Positions 13,767-26,802 are shown, counted from the first letter of the stretch. The stretch is 64,000 nt of DNA from Litomosoides sigmodontis (GCA_963070105.1 OY718806.1:1624365-1688364), one strand, 5' to 3'. Made by a program: numbers and translations. Notes: a model not told the origin generated them from the sequence alone.

Positions 13767-16700
13767 ATGCCTAGCAAAACGAATGGCGCACGAAACGGAA
13801 CGGCCGAACGTTCGTTTGTTAATTTCGACCCAGAAGATCCAGAATACATCAAAGAAATGCAAAGACCAGCAGCCATCAAGGTTACTTTCTCTCGTAGCAT
13901 TGATCGTTACAGTGATTGGGATTATTGTTTATTGAAGACTAGTTGATAATGGCTTAGGAGAATTTAAATTCAACACAATTTTTGAATTGCATTTGTTTTT
14001 GTGATCGTATGCGTATTACTTATTTTCTTCTGTATGTGGGCACTTTTTCATTTCTTTGAGTGTTTCTAGCAGGGCAGTGCTAATTCCTTCGATTATGTAA
14101 TGCTTCAATTTTAGGAAGATTTGTCGGAAATGGAAAGGCGAAAACGGGTCCAAGAAGTGCTGGAATCGAAAAGCTTCTGCAGGGAACTTGAGGAATTAAT
14201 TAAACAGGAGAGCGAAAACCATAAAAGTGACGTGGATCATCTGAAAACCCTGCAGCGGCTTTCTGAACTTACCCTTCCACACGGCCAAATTACAACATCC
14301 AGTTTTCATAATATTGGTAAGCCATTTTTTGTTATAACAGACTGAGAACCTGTTATTGCTAATAAAAGTCAAAATAGCTGCACTGTGCTCATGAAAGGAC
14401 TCTGGATCTATATTGTGAAGATTTTGTTTTGAGATAGTGGTGGAGGTTTCACCACTTTTTGTTTTAATGGTGCCCATATTGTTTTCTCATATTAAAAAAT
14501 CAATTTATAAGGAGGTGGAGCTGTGCTACCCATTGCCGATCTTAAAGGAAATAGGAGTTACACACGGACTGAAAAACTGTTCAGAAATAAATTAGCTTCA
14601 CTATATCGTCTAATGGATCTTTTCCAGTGGTCACAGGGGATTTATAACCACATCACGGTAAGGATAGTCGGTTTTACTTGATAGTGTATTTGGAAACAAT
14701 TTTTTTATGAGTGGTTTAATTTTTGTAGAATAAGTTCTGGCGTGTGTTGGCTGCTTTACCCATTATTTTCTTGAACCACATTACGATATCATCATGTATT
14801 TAATTACGGCTGATGATTTTACTAGAATATTCCCTGATTTTAGCTGAAGTTGCCAGATTCAGACGAGCTACTTATTAATCCATTCGGATTGTTGTATCAT
14901 GAAATTACGGCCAGTTCGCTGATAAAAATTAATGTTAATGGTGAAATCATTGATCGTGGTTCCACCAAACTAGGAATCAATCAGGTAAATATTATAATTT
15001 CATGTGTTCTGATTACATGATTATTATTCTAATCATTGGTTACGAAACTAAACTGACAATTAATTGTTGTTAGGCAGGTTATGTTTTGCACGCAGCAATC
15101 CACAAAGCACGTCCTGACGTGAAATGTGTATTGCACATGCATACTGCGGTTGTTTCTGCAATTTCATCGATGAAGTGCGGTCTTTTACCACTCTGTCAGG
15201 AAGCAATGATCATTGGTCCTGTAGGCTATCATGACTACCAGGTGTGTTTTTATTTTAAACTTGCTCTGTACGATTCGAATGGGACGATGTATTTATATAT
15301 AAAAATTTCTTTTCAAGTAAGATACGTGGACTGTTCAACTATTTACAGCTTCTATCTAAAGAAGTTTTCAGGGTACATTAGATGATGAGTCTGAAATGGA
15401 ATCAATAATCAAAGATCTTGGCGATAAAAATGTGAGTTTGCAAAACTTTATTTTTACTTCTGACGAAACAGGAATTGATATGTAAAGTGTTGGTCAAAGC
15501 CCGGTGTTTGGGGCGTAATTTTCGATATTGCTGAAACTTTCCTAATCGATTTGCATTCCTCCAAACCTGCTTTAGACCCAGTCTACGGAAGTTGTGGAGA
15601 TAATCTTTGGCTGGACGAATAATCGTCTGAATGTATTGAATAAACAGCGCATGATGTTGTACATTCATGCGCGACAGCGTGCATGCATTGCTAGTGTTTT
15701 ACCACTGAGACATTCATGCATGTCAGAATACGTTTGCAAGTTTATGCGAAGTAATGTTCGTTAGTTATAGCAAGATAATTGTGTTATCGAAGCTCGTGTT
15801 TGCACCTTTTATCTTTTTTTAGAGAGATAGCTATTTTTAGATCACTTACTTATTTGCGTGGGATCAAACGATGAAAAGTTTTAGGTGATGTTATTGCGGA
15901 ATCGCGGATTTATCGCATGCGGTGAATCTGTTGAGGATGCTCTCCATCTTGCTTTCAATGCTGTCATCGCTTGTGAAACTCAGGCATGCCCTGGCTTTTC
16001 GTATTCATTACAATAGTGGTTTAGTAATAGTCGTCGTTTGAAACATATCACACGATTTATTATCTTTCATAGTATTAGTACTGAAATTAATAATTATTCG
16101 ATCACGTCAGAATTTCGCGCCCTAAAGTTACCGTACTACTTCTGGAACGGGTGTTTTGACTGTTTTTTTCCTTTCAAAATTCAAAGTAGTAACAACTACC
16201 ATAAAATGTGCGGATCAGTTTGCAAACCACATAGGAAAGCTGACCAATTTATTTGAAAAAAAATTTATAAACCATCAAAATGCATGCTTTGCGTTTTAGA
16301 TTTTTTGCTGTGCTTGTATTATCTGTTGTCTTACCATGATTGTTGTGGCTTATCCTAAACAGTATCTCTGGCGTATTATTATTAACTCTTAGATGAAGTT
16401 TAAAAATCTTTCTCTTCACTTACGACTTCAAGATTGTACTGATTGATACTTTATTATTGTTAGATGTTGTTAGATGTGTGCAGCTTTTCGATGTTTCTAA
16501 TTTTTTTTAAATATTTTTCTATTTTTCATATTTCGTCAATAGTAATCGTCTATGAACTTTTATTTCGGCTTGATAGGCATGTTTTCATGTTAGTCCTTAT
16601 TACTTTCACCTAGGTTTCCTTTATTTGCTTTACATTGTAATTTTTAGTGGAAAGATGACATATGTACTTTGAATATGAATACTTTCAGAAGTATTTGTTA

Positions 16701-19212
16701 TCAAAATCCGTGTCCTTCGTCACTGATTTCAAAAATTCATGTTGTATAGATTTCGCAGTGGTGCATTTTAGGTTTTCATACTACGTACTAATGGATATTT
16801 GGTGTGTTGTGAAACGGTGGAAGAGGCAATATATGTGATAAGGAACTTGGTTACAGCTTGCGATCATCAGGTTCAAACAATTTCTTGACGGTTAAGGTAG
16901 ATCGCTAGTGTTGAATTTGCGAAGTGTCTCAAATTTATGGGGACATATAATAGTTGCATTATATTTCTTGTCTTTCTTCAATTTTTCAAATGGGAATTTA
17001 TGTAAAATTTTAGATCATTTCCTGTTGTTAGTGGATATTGTATAATACCATATTTCAACATATAATTGTACTTGTTTCAATTGTTTCATTTTTTGTTATT
17101 TGGTTTATTTAGCTAATTAGCTTTGATGTTTTTAAATTCTTCGTCTTTATAAATGAAATCCTGTGTGGTTTGCTTCATCTTATCATTTAACCGCATCTGA
17201 TATTGATTATTTCAGATGAATTAAATATAGCTAAAAGTTAATTTTAGATCAGGGCTGCACGAGCTGGTATCGAAAATCTCGTAATACCTGATGGAAAGGC
17301 CATTGAAAAAGTGTACATGACGGCACGAAAAGACGGTGAATTATTTTGGCGAATTTCTGTACTCAATTCTTTAATTCTTTGCTAGGAGTTCCACATAAAG
17401 TTCATTTTCAGGAGGAAGTGGTGACGGTTCAAAAGATGCGGAAGGGAAACAAATTAATTGGAGGATTGGTGAGTTGGAATGGGAAGCATGGATGCGTGTA
17501 CTTGATAATGCAGTAAGTGCCATGTGTATATAGCAAATTCGGAATCATGTCAATGGCAAATGAAATTTTCACATGTCGTTATCAAAACTCAGTAGTTTTG
17601 GTTTTCATTAATCCTAAATATATTTAAAAGCTTTTTTTCATTCGTGCTATATTTTCTTGTTCTTAGGGTTACCGGACGGGCCATATGTATCGACAACCGC
17701 TTTTTCGTTCGAGGGTACTTCTTTCATCGACAGCAAATCAAAACGATGTTGCTGTTCCACCGAGCGCCTCGTCAATTGGCACTGTGAGACCTTTTTTTGT
17801 TATGATTCGGTTTTCTTTTTTGTTTGATTCTATATTATCCATTCCATTCTGTGGGATGGAAGGATTTGAATATCGAATATTTATTATTTTTCCTTATATA
17901 TTTGAGGTCGATGAATCTAATTATGAATCGGTGACTGCACATAAGATGGCATTATTGCGTAAGGAGCAAGAGCGGTCGCGGTGGTTGAATTCACCGAATG
18001 CATACCAAAAAATCGAGATCTTGGAAACAGGGACCAATAATCCGAAGCGAATCACGAAGGTAGCCTTATACGTTCTAGACTTTCATTCGCCATGTGTGTT
18101 TTCAAGTTTCCTGAGTAAATAGATAAAACTTTTCGGATGTTCTAACTGAATGGAAGTGGTGTGATCTCTGCACTATTTTTCCAGAAGTCATAAATTGGTA
18201 TAACATCTCTCTTAATTCCTCGCTATTATAGGTTTACATGTTTTCCGTTTCGCATTTTGGTTGGTTAAAAAAAGGCATTTCAGTGGGTACAAGATGTAAG
18301 TTCACTATCTCAAAGCGGAACTCCAGTGAAAATCACTTCACCACATCAGTTTAGTCCTTTCTCTGCAAATCCAAAGGAATTCAAGGAGAAGCAGAAAGCA
18401 ATCAAAGAAAATCGACGGTTGGGGACAACTTCAGCAGGCCCACAATCCCAAGTTTTGGACGGAGTTACACATGAAGAGATTGCACAAATACGGGCGGTAT
18501 ATTTTTTATGCTTAAATTTATTAATATTTTTTTTCTGGTGGGTATTATAACACTGGTTCAGTTTTACGAAGTTTTGCAAGTTCTTTTTATTAAATATTAT
18601 ATATATGAGAATTTTTGAATTTCTGAGCCAGTTTTTATGAAATCAATACACAGTCCTGTAATGTAGGATGCTGAAACTAGTGATATGAGTCAGGCGGATC
18701 GCGTAGTTATGATTGGTACTGCCAGCAAAGGTATAATTGATCGTCAGCACCAGCACAATGCACAGGTATGTTTTTAAAATCCTTATTTAGAAAATATTTT
18801 GGACTTAATCGTAGTAAGGAATTGACTGGATCATGTAGGGAAAAGTGTATGGACATTTGCCTAATGTCTTAATGGTTGGAACATACTCTTCGATTATTGG
18901 TATAAATTTTACTTATTTAACTGCTTTTTTTCAAGAGCCGTAGCAGTCATAGCGAGTGGATTAAACTATCAACTCTCATGAATTCGAATTCTGCATTTAT
19001 TCTTTATGCAGGTTTACCGACAACTGTATGCACCGAATCCGTTCGCTAGTGAGACAGACGAAGATATTCAGAAATATATGAAAGAAGTAGAGGCAAAAAT
19101 TCCAAGACCAAGTTCCGCTGCCGATAGCACTGAACATACAACATCCAGCAGGCCTTTATATGAAAATGACAGTCCCTCTGTCGGTATGTTATTATTTTGC
19201 TGTTGTTCTGGA

Positions 19213-19279
<67 letters not shown>

Positions 19280-21503
19280 CTGCTTAATTCGGCGCTGAAA
19301 ATCCATTCAAAGAAATTATGTGGAAAGCTTTGTGGAATATATGCTAATAACTTCTCTGACTCTGGTATTATTTGCATTTCACTTAGGTAGTCAGTTCCTC
19401 TTGATCCTTATTGCTTCGAGTTGGGTGCAAAGTTCAGTAATTTCTGTTTTCAAAAGCTTCAGAAACGGTATCCTTGATGCAAGCAGCTCGAGAACACCGC
19501 ACACGTCCTACATTTAGTGGCACGGCTTCTGCTTCGATTGATGAGGAGGTAGTAGCTGCAGAAGCATCTGTTGGCACTCATTCCTCACCTGTTGCGCAAT
19601 TTTCTACTGGCAAAAGTTGGTCATTGTTGTAGGAATTGGATCATGCATGTTTCATATATTGTGTTTCGAATGCATGATAGCAAATTATTGTGCTTTTTCG
19701 TAAGGACAGTGCAGTGGAAATGGCGTCTTATTGTGCAAACATTAATTTAGTAACGACGTGTCTTTTTTGACATCGATAATGGCGGACAGTATTGTAAAAT
19801 GACACTGAAAAGAACAAAATTCTTCTGACAGTTTTCAACCGATTGCAGTTATTAAACATTTGTTTGGTTCTTATTCGTTTCCCGGATACGCGCAACTTTA
19901 TACGGCTATTTGTTGTACGAAATACTTTGAAATTTTAATGTCTTTTAGAAAAGTGAGAGTGGAATGCGCATCATTGTTATTTCTTTGAAAATATTCGCTT
20001 CCTTACTAAGAAAGTACCATTTGATGATTTTTAATGAGGTTGCAGTTGGTCGTCTTACGTTGGAAACCACTTTCGATGAGTCTGATTCACCACAGAGTCG
20101 TTTTATACGCAGTGCGCCCTTTGTATCTTCAACGCTACCTTATCGTCAGTGCTTGTTTCATGATTTTTTTCAGCATTTTTTATGGTTTTTGAAAATGCGG
20201 ATAAGGTAATTTTAGCAATTTTGGCATGAAGTATAGGTAATTGCGAGTTCTTTTTCTTAATTTTGGATGAAAGTTTTGTTGGATTTAGACTGAAGGTGAG
20301 GGTTTCATTATCAAAAACAAGTTGGTCTAATACTATGATCATTACGAAACGTGTGGTTTTGCAGAACTTAGGTTTATTAATGATTTTTAAGATGATTTTT
20401 ATATACATATAAACTGTTGCATGGATTTTCACTATGCATGATTTGTTTTCTTCTGGCAAACGGAAATCAGTAGTTCAGATTGGAGTTTTTATCTATTAGA
20501 TTGTAGGAAGAGAAGGAATCAGGAATTCTAAAGAGTGACGATGCTGGCCAATATTAGTAGAACTAAGGAGGAGCTTGAAGGATGGGGTCATTCGGACCAG
20601 ATTTTTTGACATAAATGTGAGAGGATTGAAGATCTGGTTGACGAATTGAACTTACATCCTATGCTGCTCGTAAATACTATTTGTATTGTGATCGCATGGT
20701 TGTTTGTTTGTTATTTTGGGTCGCTCGTTGCACGGTAATTCAGTGGGTGCTGAAGCGGTTCAGCCGGGATTACAAAAGATGCTACCATCAGAAGCGAAGT
20801 TTGCACGTAGTAAATCGGATCGCTTCGCCTCATTACGTAAAAATTTGTTTTTTAAAAGTACGTTTTTTCAGTTCCTTTCTTTTCCCTCTCTTTTTTTTGT
20901 CTAAAATATTAATTGTTGCACCCAATGGGATCATGTGACGTCTATGCAAATCATATCTATTTGGTTGTTTTATACACCATTCCGACATTTAGACACATAT
21001 TTGCATGTCCTTCAATTTTTTTTTGTCACTTTCACCCATAACCCTAAATAATCCTGAATAATTTTTGAGTTTTGGGATTACATAGGCATGGGTTATATCA
21101 TCTACAAATTAATGCATCATAAAGCTGTCGGTTAGCAAATATTGTTGGACTTTCAGGAAATGATACCGCAGTACGAAATTCAGAAATTACAGTGTCTGAT
21201 GACGAGGTGAGATGTTGTATTTTGAAAAATAAATTAAGCGCATCGTATCATGAGCGCAGATTATCACAAGGAGAACGAACGTAGGAAGAATTTGTCACAG
21301 GAACTTTCATTATCATTAATTATATATTTAGCCTAGTCCGAGCCTCCAGCGTGCTATATATGATAAGCAAATTAGTTTTAAAGACATTATATCTATTAAA
21401 TGTAAGTATCATAATGTTAAGTCAAATTTTGCAGCTGAATCAATCGAAAGAAAATAAAAAGAAGAAAAGGAGTTTATTCTTGTTCGGGAGGAAAAAGAAG
21501 TGA
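13767..21503 (+). CDS. add-1: Adducin (spectrin-actin capping protein), 20 exons, about 785 aa
   Basis: Adducin caps actin filaments and recruits spectrin in the membrane skeleton. Exons: 13767-13880, 14115-14316, 14512-14657, 14844-14984, 15074-15241, 15372-15431, 15885-15983 (7a) or 16772-16870 (7b), 17248-17335, 17412-17512, 17667-17783, 17907-18059, 18284-18496, 18667-18765, 19012-19183, 19463-19615, 20046-20144, 20744-20857, 21157-21206 and 21435-21503. All phases agree. Residues about 120-300 form the class II aldolase-like head ([16 protein letters not shown], then YHDYQ). The neck and tail carry [16 protein letters not shown] and [13 protein letters not shown] landmarks (here [13 protein letters not shown]) and a PNPF motif. 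The last exon encodes the lysine-rich MARCKS-like end ([15 protein letters not shown]), expected to bind calmodulin and lipid. The length is close to vertebrate adducins (about 700-740 aa). Exon 3 may instead start at 14515. Reading through the exon 15 donor gives a shorter C-terminus ending at 19632. Confidence 0.93.
15885..15983 (+). other. Adducin alternative exon 7a (33 codons)
   Basis: This phase-0 exon encodes [20 protein letters not shown] and 13 further residues of the aldolase-like head. It is flanked by TTTTAG on the left and CAG|GCATGC on the right, so its donor would be GC rather than GT. The nearest GT donor (about 16000) would not match the phase of exon 8. It is homologous to exon 7b at 16772-16870 (14 of 33 residues identical, same length, same phase), and both align to one segment of other adducins. 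Confidence 0.8.
16772..16870 (+). other. Adducin alternative exon 7b (33 codons)
   Basis: A phase-0 exon between TTTTAG and CAG|GTTCAA, encoding [20 protein letters not shown] and 13 more residues. It is a diverged duplicate of exon 7a placed about 790 bp downstream. Using one or the other gives a normal-length head domain. Using both would insert 33 residues but keep the frame. Confidence 0.8.
19216..19275. repeat. (TA)30 microsatellite in adducin intron 14
   Basis: An uninterrupted TA run of about 60 bases, 33 bases after the exon 14 donor. It produces spurious Tyr/Ile frames on both strands. Confidence 0.95.
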
Positions 21504-21795
21504 ATTTATAAAAGGTCTTGTATGTGCTTTTCGTCTTTTACAGCGGTATTGTTAATGCTCACTGCTTTATAGGCTTTTTCTCCTGAATTTGAGAAAGATG
21601 TAATGGTGCTGGTTTCATTTTTCGTTGCGTTTACGCACATTTATTTATTCAAAGCATTTTGGCAGTTGTTTTTTTAATATCCTTTTCTTACTAATATTCC
21701 GCAGAACAGAATATGCTTCCAGAACTTCACACACACAATTCTAAATGCTCTTCTAGGCGATTACATGACTGTCACACGTAAATTACTTTAATTGA

Positions 21796-21801
21796 AATAA
21801 A
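21796..21801 (+). terminator. Candidate adducin polyadenylation signal
   Basis: An AATAAA hexamer lies 293 nt after the adducin stop codon, a plausible 3' UTR length. No other evidence fixes the cleavage site. Confidence 0.45.
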
Positions 21802-24013
21802 CTTACGATGGTACCTATGTTGCAACTTTAGCAGACTACCTTAGAGTTTTCAATACTTGGATATATTTCGAGTGCTTTGAATATACATGATCTCTTTATA
21901 GTTTTCCTTTCTAGCTATTTTTGTTATGTAATATAAAAGATTTAAATTGAACTGCTGATTTTGCATATTTCAGGTACATGCAGTAGTGGTCACTGGTCAA
22001 CTGTTGTGTGGCGGTTTTTGGATCTTTTTTCTGGTTCGATAACGAATAGTTCTCATATTAACGACGTTTGGAAAAGATTTTTGAAAAGTGTTTGTTACGT
22101 ATTTTTGCGGATGGGCAATCAGTTAAGATGTCGATTTCATTTTTGACATATCATCCTCCACCGAAGTTTCCAATGAAAATACTGCGAGATTTTCTCCTTT
22201 CTTTACTGATTGTCTATTCATTATTCTTTAAATTTTTCTTTTTTGCGCATTTTGTGGTCTCTTTTTTTCTTTTTCGTAAAACATTTGCCCATTTTTGAAT
22301 TCTTCTTGACCGGTGTTCAGGATTTTATTCCCCTTTCAAATGTTCCTCTTTTTTGTTGCTATACCATTAAAAATTCGTTTGGTTGTTCTGCCATTACTTT
22401 CTTTTCATAAAAATTCTGTTGTTCGGGATTTCTTCTGGACATCTAAAATTTACATTGTTTTAGCTAGAAAATTTTGTAGAAACAAATATAAATCCGTGTA
22501 GTCTACATTTAGCTCAACTAGGTTTATCTGGTCGATCTTTCTTCTAATTTTATGTTGCAAAACAAATCTCCAAAGAAATAAGACGACCTGAAATGATGCC
22601 CATATATTCCGTTTGCGATCATTCCAATATGCATCATTGTTGTTTCAGGCCATGGGATTTGAATGTCTCTCTTTCTTGTGCTGTATCAGTGAAATTGAAA
22701 TTTCAGTTTTGTGCTAATTTCCGAACAGGAAAACGTATGGAATAACAAATTTTCTTGTTTCTCTTTCGTTGTAGCATTTCGCTGTTTGTTTCACCGTCTT
22801 ATCACGTCATCAAATGCTTAGTAGAAATGTATGCATCAGTTTGCTGTTATCACTTCTGTTTTATCGAAAAGTAATTCCCTCCTTTGTTCACTGTGTTCTG
22901 GATATTTATGGATGTTTGTGCTTACCACTTTGCTCGGATTTGGAAGTAGTTTGAATTTTCCCGTGGGATCTTCTGCATCCTGGTTCTCATTTAGCAAAAA
23001 ATCCACACCATACTACGGGTCTTGAAGTTTTCGTTACTTTTTCTTGGGATTTTGGCTTAACATATGGGAATTTGAGCAATTTTTCGTTGTCATTTGTTTT
23101 GTTGGACTTTATTGTCTTTTAAATCATGTTCTTCATTTCATGAACGTTATCGTCCATTGGAACTGCCGGTGATTTTTATTTATTTAATATAGCTGAAATT
23201 TATTCTCATCCATGAGAAATTGGAATTTTCAGAAATGCGAAAACCACATTTCATAGTTTAGTTTCTTATTGTGGTACTTTTAAAAACAGATTTGATTTGT
23301 TGTGCTGCTTGAGTGATAGGCAAGAGTTTCATTATAATGGCTTACCATCTATTCTCATTTGATCTGGTTTTTAATATGAATTATCGAATTGAGGAAATAA
23401 AAGATTTTTTTAAAGAAAAATGTTTGCGAAGGATTGGTTTACCTATTTGTCGATATTCGTTAATGATGTTCAATCTGATTAGAAATGCAATGTTTTGTTC
23501 TCTGGGAGATTTCAGGAAAATGTAAATGCAGGAAAAACATAACGCATTTTTTACGGGATTATTTTATGTTCTGGTGTTTACTAATGCCGTTCAGCTGTGC
23601 AGGTTTATTAAAAAATTTTTGTACTGTAGAAATGGTGTACTCAGCAAAAGGTTGAAGTCCAGTGGACTTCAACCTTTTGAATGCAGAGCAACATGCATGT
23701 GTAATAGCAATAATCGTGTGACGCATCTTGTTGGAATTGTCATTTAAAGTAACTGATTCTTAACTAATTAAATTGCAAAGTTCGATAGTAGCGTGCCAGA
23801 TTTCAAGGATGAATAAGAAATCAATATTTGAAAAATTCAGTTTAGTTTATGGTGAAATAGTCTGAGATGCTAATCAATTTTTTCATTGAAGAATTTTTCA
23901 ACTGTAAGAAATGTGTTAATTTCGAGTAGTAGTATAACATGGTAGATGTCAAATTATATTGGTGAAATAAGTCAGGAAGTGTTCGGCTGTTAAGTGAGCT
24001 GCACATGTGAAAC
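21802..24013. other. T-rich intergenic region between adducin and the BORCS7-like gene
   Basis: The + strand is strongly T-rich. Several 60-75 codon frames (for example near 23313 and 23526) are Phe/Leu/Cys-rich and match no family I recognise. The only structured feature seen is a 16-bp perfect hairpin at 23645-23679. Confidence 0.5.
23645..23679. repeat. Perfect 16-bp hairpin with 3-nt loop
   Basis: CAAAAGGTTGAAGTCC at 23645-23660 is the exact reverse complement of 23664-23679, with the loop AGT. The arms are not simple repeat. The stem is too short for a normal microRNA precursor, and its role is unknown. Confidence 0.75.
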
Positions 24014-25139
24014 ATGAGTAGCAGTAACATACCATTGGAAGGTCGTACTCGTTTACCTGGCAAAATACAGGATTGCATACAAGATTGCGGTATGGTTGTT
24101 TCTCACATACAGAATGCATCACGCTCAAATGAGGCTTGTATTTTGTCATTTTCAAAAAATTCATTAAAAATTTTTCTCATGCATACGCTTGAGCAGAATT
24201 CTTTCAACTCAAGCAAGCTTACAACTGATAGTATTTGATAGGTGAAGTAAGTGAAATGAAATGAAAAAAAAATGAAATTATGATTTTAAAGATTTTAATG
24301 AAGTTCGTGAAGTGAATGACTTGTTTCAAAACGTTGCAATCACTTCCTAATTTTATATTATACCTGTGTATCTAATGATTAAGTTCAGTTGTGTACTGTC
24401 ATCAGATCATCTGTGTTGTAGCTAATTTCAGTGTCTCTGCAATAACTTAAGATCATTTGCAATTTCTTTTAGCTTCTTGGGATCGCTATAAAAAATTTCG
24501 CTTCTTTAGATCCAACAATTGAGCAGTCGATGAGGGTAAGTGATTTTTATTGGCATTTTGCTATTGCTTTTTTAGAAGTGCATTTTTTCATTTTCTGACA
24601 GCGAGATCACATATTTGAAATTGTAGAAGATTTTATCTTTTTTCCTGGATAGTGCTAGCATGAAATAGAGATCATCCAACAAGCCGAGTATCGCTGAAAA
24701 GTAGATTTGATTGTAAGTTGAATGAATGAGCTGATAGTTACAAGAGATAATGGAAGTTCTGAAAGGTAATGTTAGAAGTAAACGATTTTTATAGATGCAA
24801 TTTTTAGAATTTGAAAAAGTTGGATGCTTTGTTGGATGCGACAGATATTCCGTAAGTTTTCTTAATTTTTGTGCGATTCATTTACTTGGATATTTTCAAT
24901 TAATAGACGACTTCAGACTTTTAGATTATCGCTTATGTGGCGTGGATTTTGCGACATTGTTTTTTTTTTTTGTCTCACACAACTTTGTAAGGGAAAAAAA
25001 GAAAACTTAGTATCCATTGGTTATGAAAAAAATTAAACGGAGGACCGTCTGTGTAGAATAGATAAAAATTATCTTTCTTTTCACATTCCACCTCAATGAT
25101 ATCGTATATTTCAGATCCGCGCCATTGAATGATAAATGA
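24014..25139 (+). CDS. BORCS7-like BORC subunit, four exons, about 83 aa
   Basis: Exons 24014-24133, 24473-24535, 24808-24851 and 25115-25139 join in phase and end at TGA. The product is a small, mostly helical protein starting MSSSNIPLEGRTRLPGK and ending DATDIPPSAPLNDK. The stretch SRSNE|LLGIAIKNFA across the first junction resembles the conserved SRSSELLGQAARN-type segment of BORCS7, with a Cys-Gly pair at similar spacing before it. BORCS7 belongs to BORC, which couples lysosomes to Arl8/kinesin transport. The first intron needs a GC donor (GAG|GCTTGT); no GT donor in that exon gives an open phase. Length is a little under the vertebrate protein (about 105 aa). The family call rests on short similarity recognised by eye and is tentative; the exon chain itself is better supported. 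Confidence 0.5.
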
Positions 25140-26739
25140 ATTTAATAGCAGCGTTAGGTTATAAATTCTTTGAAACTGGTGGTTTCGAGAGGTAAGGAAA
25201 TCTTGGACCTAGCAGTAGCGATTTCTTCGAATGTAATTTCATTAGTTTTTTAATTATAAGTATACTGCTATTTGTTTCTCGTTTTTTTTTTTTATTTTAG
25301 AACATTTCGCAGCATCATTAATTGATCCAAAATTAATTTTTCTATAAATCATCTGTTGAAAATGAATTACCAGATGAAGTTAATCTTTGAGCTATATTTT
25401 TTTTAACAGTGAAGAAGTTCTTGCAGTTATGTTCTACTTTCTCAGTTAGAAAAAAGATTTGTTTTCCCACAGAATATTGTTGTTATCAAAAGTTATCGAA
25501 TTGCTTTTATTGTCAGCTGTAATGAAATGTTCTTTTTAAAGGAGTGGTAGATTATTTTGTATTTAGTAAGGCTTGATTTTGGTCGTGAAGAAAAAGACAT
25601 CTGATGTATGGGCACACACGAACGGTGATAATTTTTTATAATTAAATATGTTAATAGATAAGAAAAAAGAACACGTTCATCTATCAAACAGTTTTATTCT
25701 ACAAACCGCTATCCTCCACTCTGCTGTTCCGTGTAATTTTATGAATGTGCAAAACTTACTCCCACTGTATGCATGAAATTTTAGTTTGATTTAAAAAACA
25801 CTTCATATTTAGTTTATTCTCCATGGCAAACCATTGATGATTCCATCATCTAACTGAACAGATAGTTAATCATTGCATTTAATATTTGTGATTTTTCTGG
25901 TGTCAAGTGAACTTATCTTAAGAATATGATAGTTAAAATTTAGGCTTTTTGTCAATGAATGTATTTTTTCACTTAATCGCACTGTATGATCTTAAATGCA
26001 ACAACAAAAATTCTAAATAAACTCTTAAATTATTTTCTTTTGTGATTTAATTTTTTCTATTGCTATATGTGCATTTATTTGAATTTTATAGACTTTTTTG
26101 CTAACTTTATTTTTGTAGCATTTTTGTAGTTATATTCCCATTCAACAGCTGTACTTTAGGAAATTTTAATTAATTAAAATAAGTAATAAACCAACGTTTA
26201 TGTATGCTCTGCAAAAATTTTTGCATTGAAGGAAAATTTAATTAGGAATTTGGAATTTCAGCATATATTCACGTAGTTTATTACTGTTTCTCCTGACGCA
26301 AAAATAAAATCAACTTTATACAAGAACGAGTGACAAGAAATATATGCATAACATTAGTTAGAACTGTAAAAAAAAATCTAAAAACATTTTAAACAATAAT
26401 TCGATGAATTATTAAGTGTCGCATGATTTCATTCTTATGTTAGTCAGAAGAATGGATGAGGTAGAAGACAGTGGTATGAGTTTGAATATGAGAAATAGGA
26501 GCTAAATTCAAACGGTATTTTTTACAAAGCAATAGTAAATGGACACATTTTACGTCAACGATGCTCGCATGCTGAATTAAACCTTACATGTGATCCATCA
26601 ACCCGATCAATACAACAAACCTAAAATGATTTTAATCAATTTTATCAAATTCTATGGTGCTGTAGTTACTCCGATAACTTAAACTATCGTCCATATATGA
26701 GCAATCATTGTTATATTCCCTACCATCATATAACAATGA

Positions 26740-26802
26740 TCAGTATCAGTGCCTCTTAATTGAGTGCTTTAACAATCCTTTGCATTATCATTTATCATTT
26801 TT
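26740..26802. repeat. 63-bp direct repeat, copy 1
   Basis: This segment (TCAGTATCAGTGCCTC... to ...ATCATTTTT) recurs without mismatch at 27297-27359, 557 bp downstream. The intervening DNA is unrelated AT-rich sequence. Confidence 0.85.

Noticed and set aside
23313..23747. Two adjacent frames of 70 and 73 codons
   Set aside because: Phe/Leu/Cys-rich products of T-rich DNA with no recognised domain or credible splice structure.
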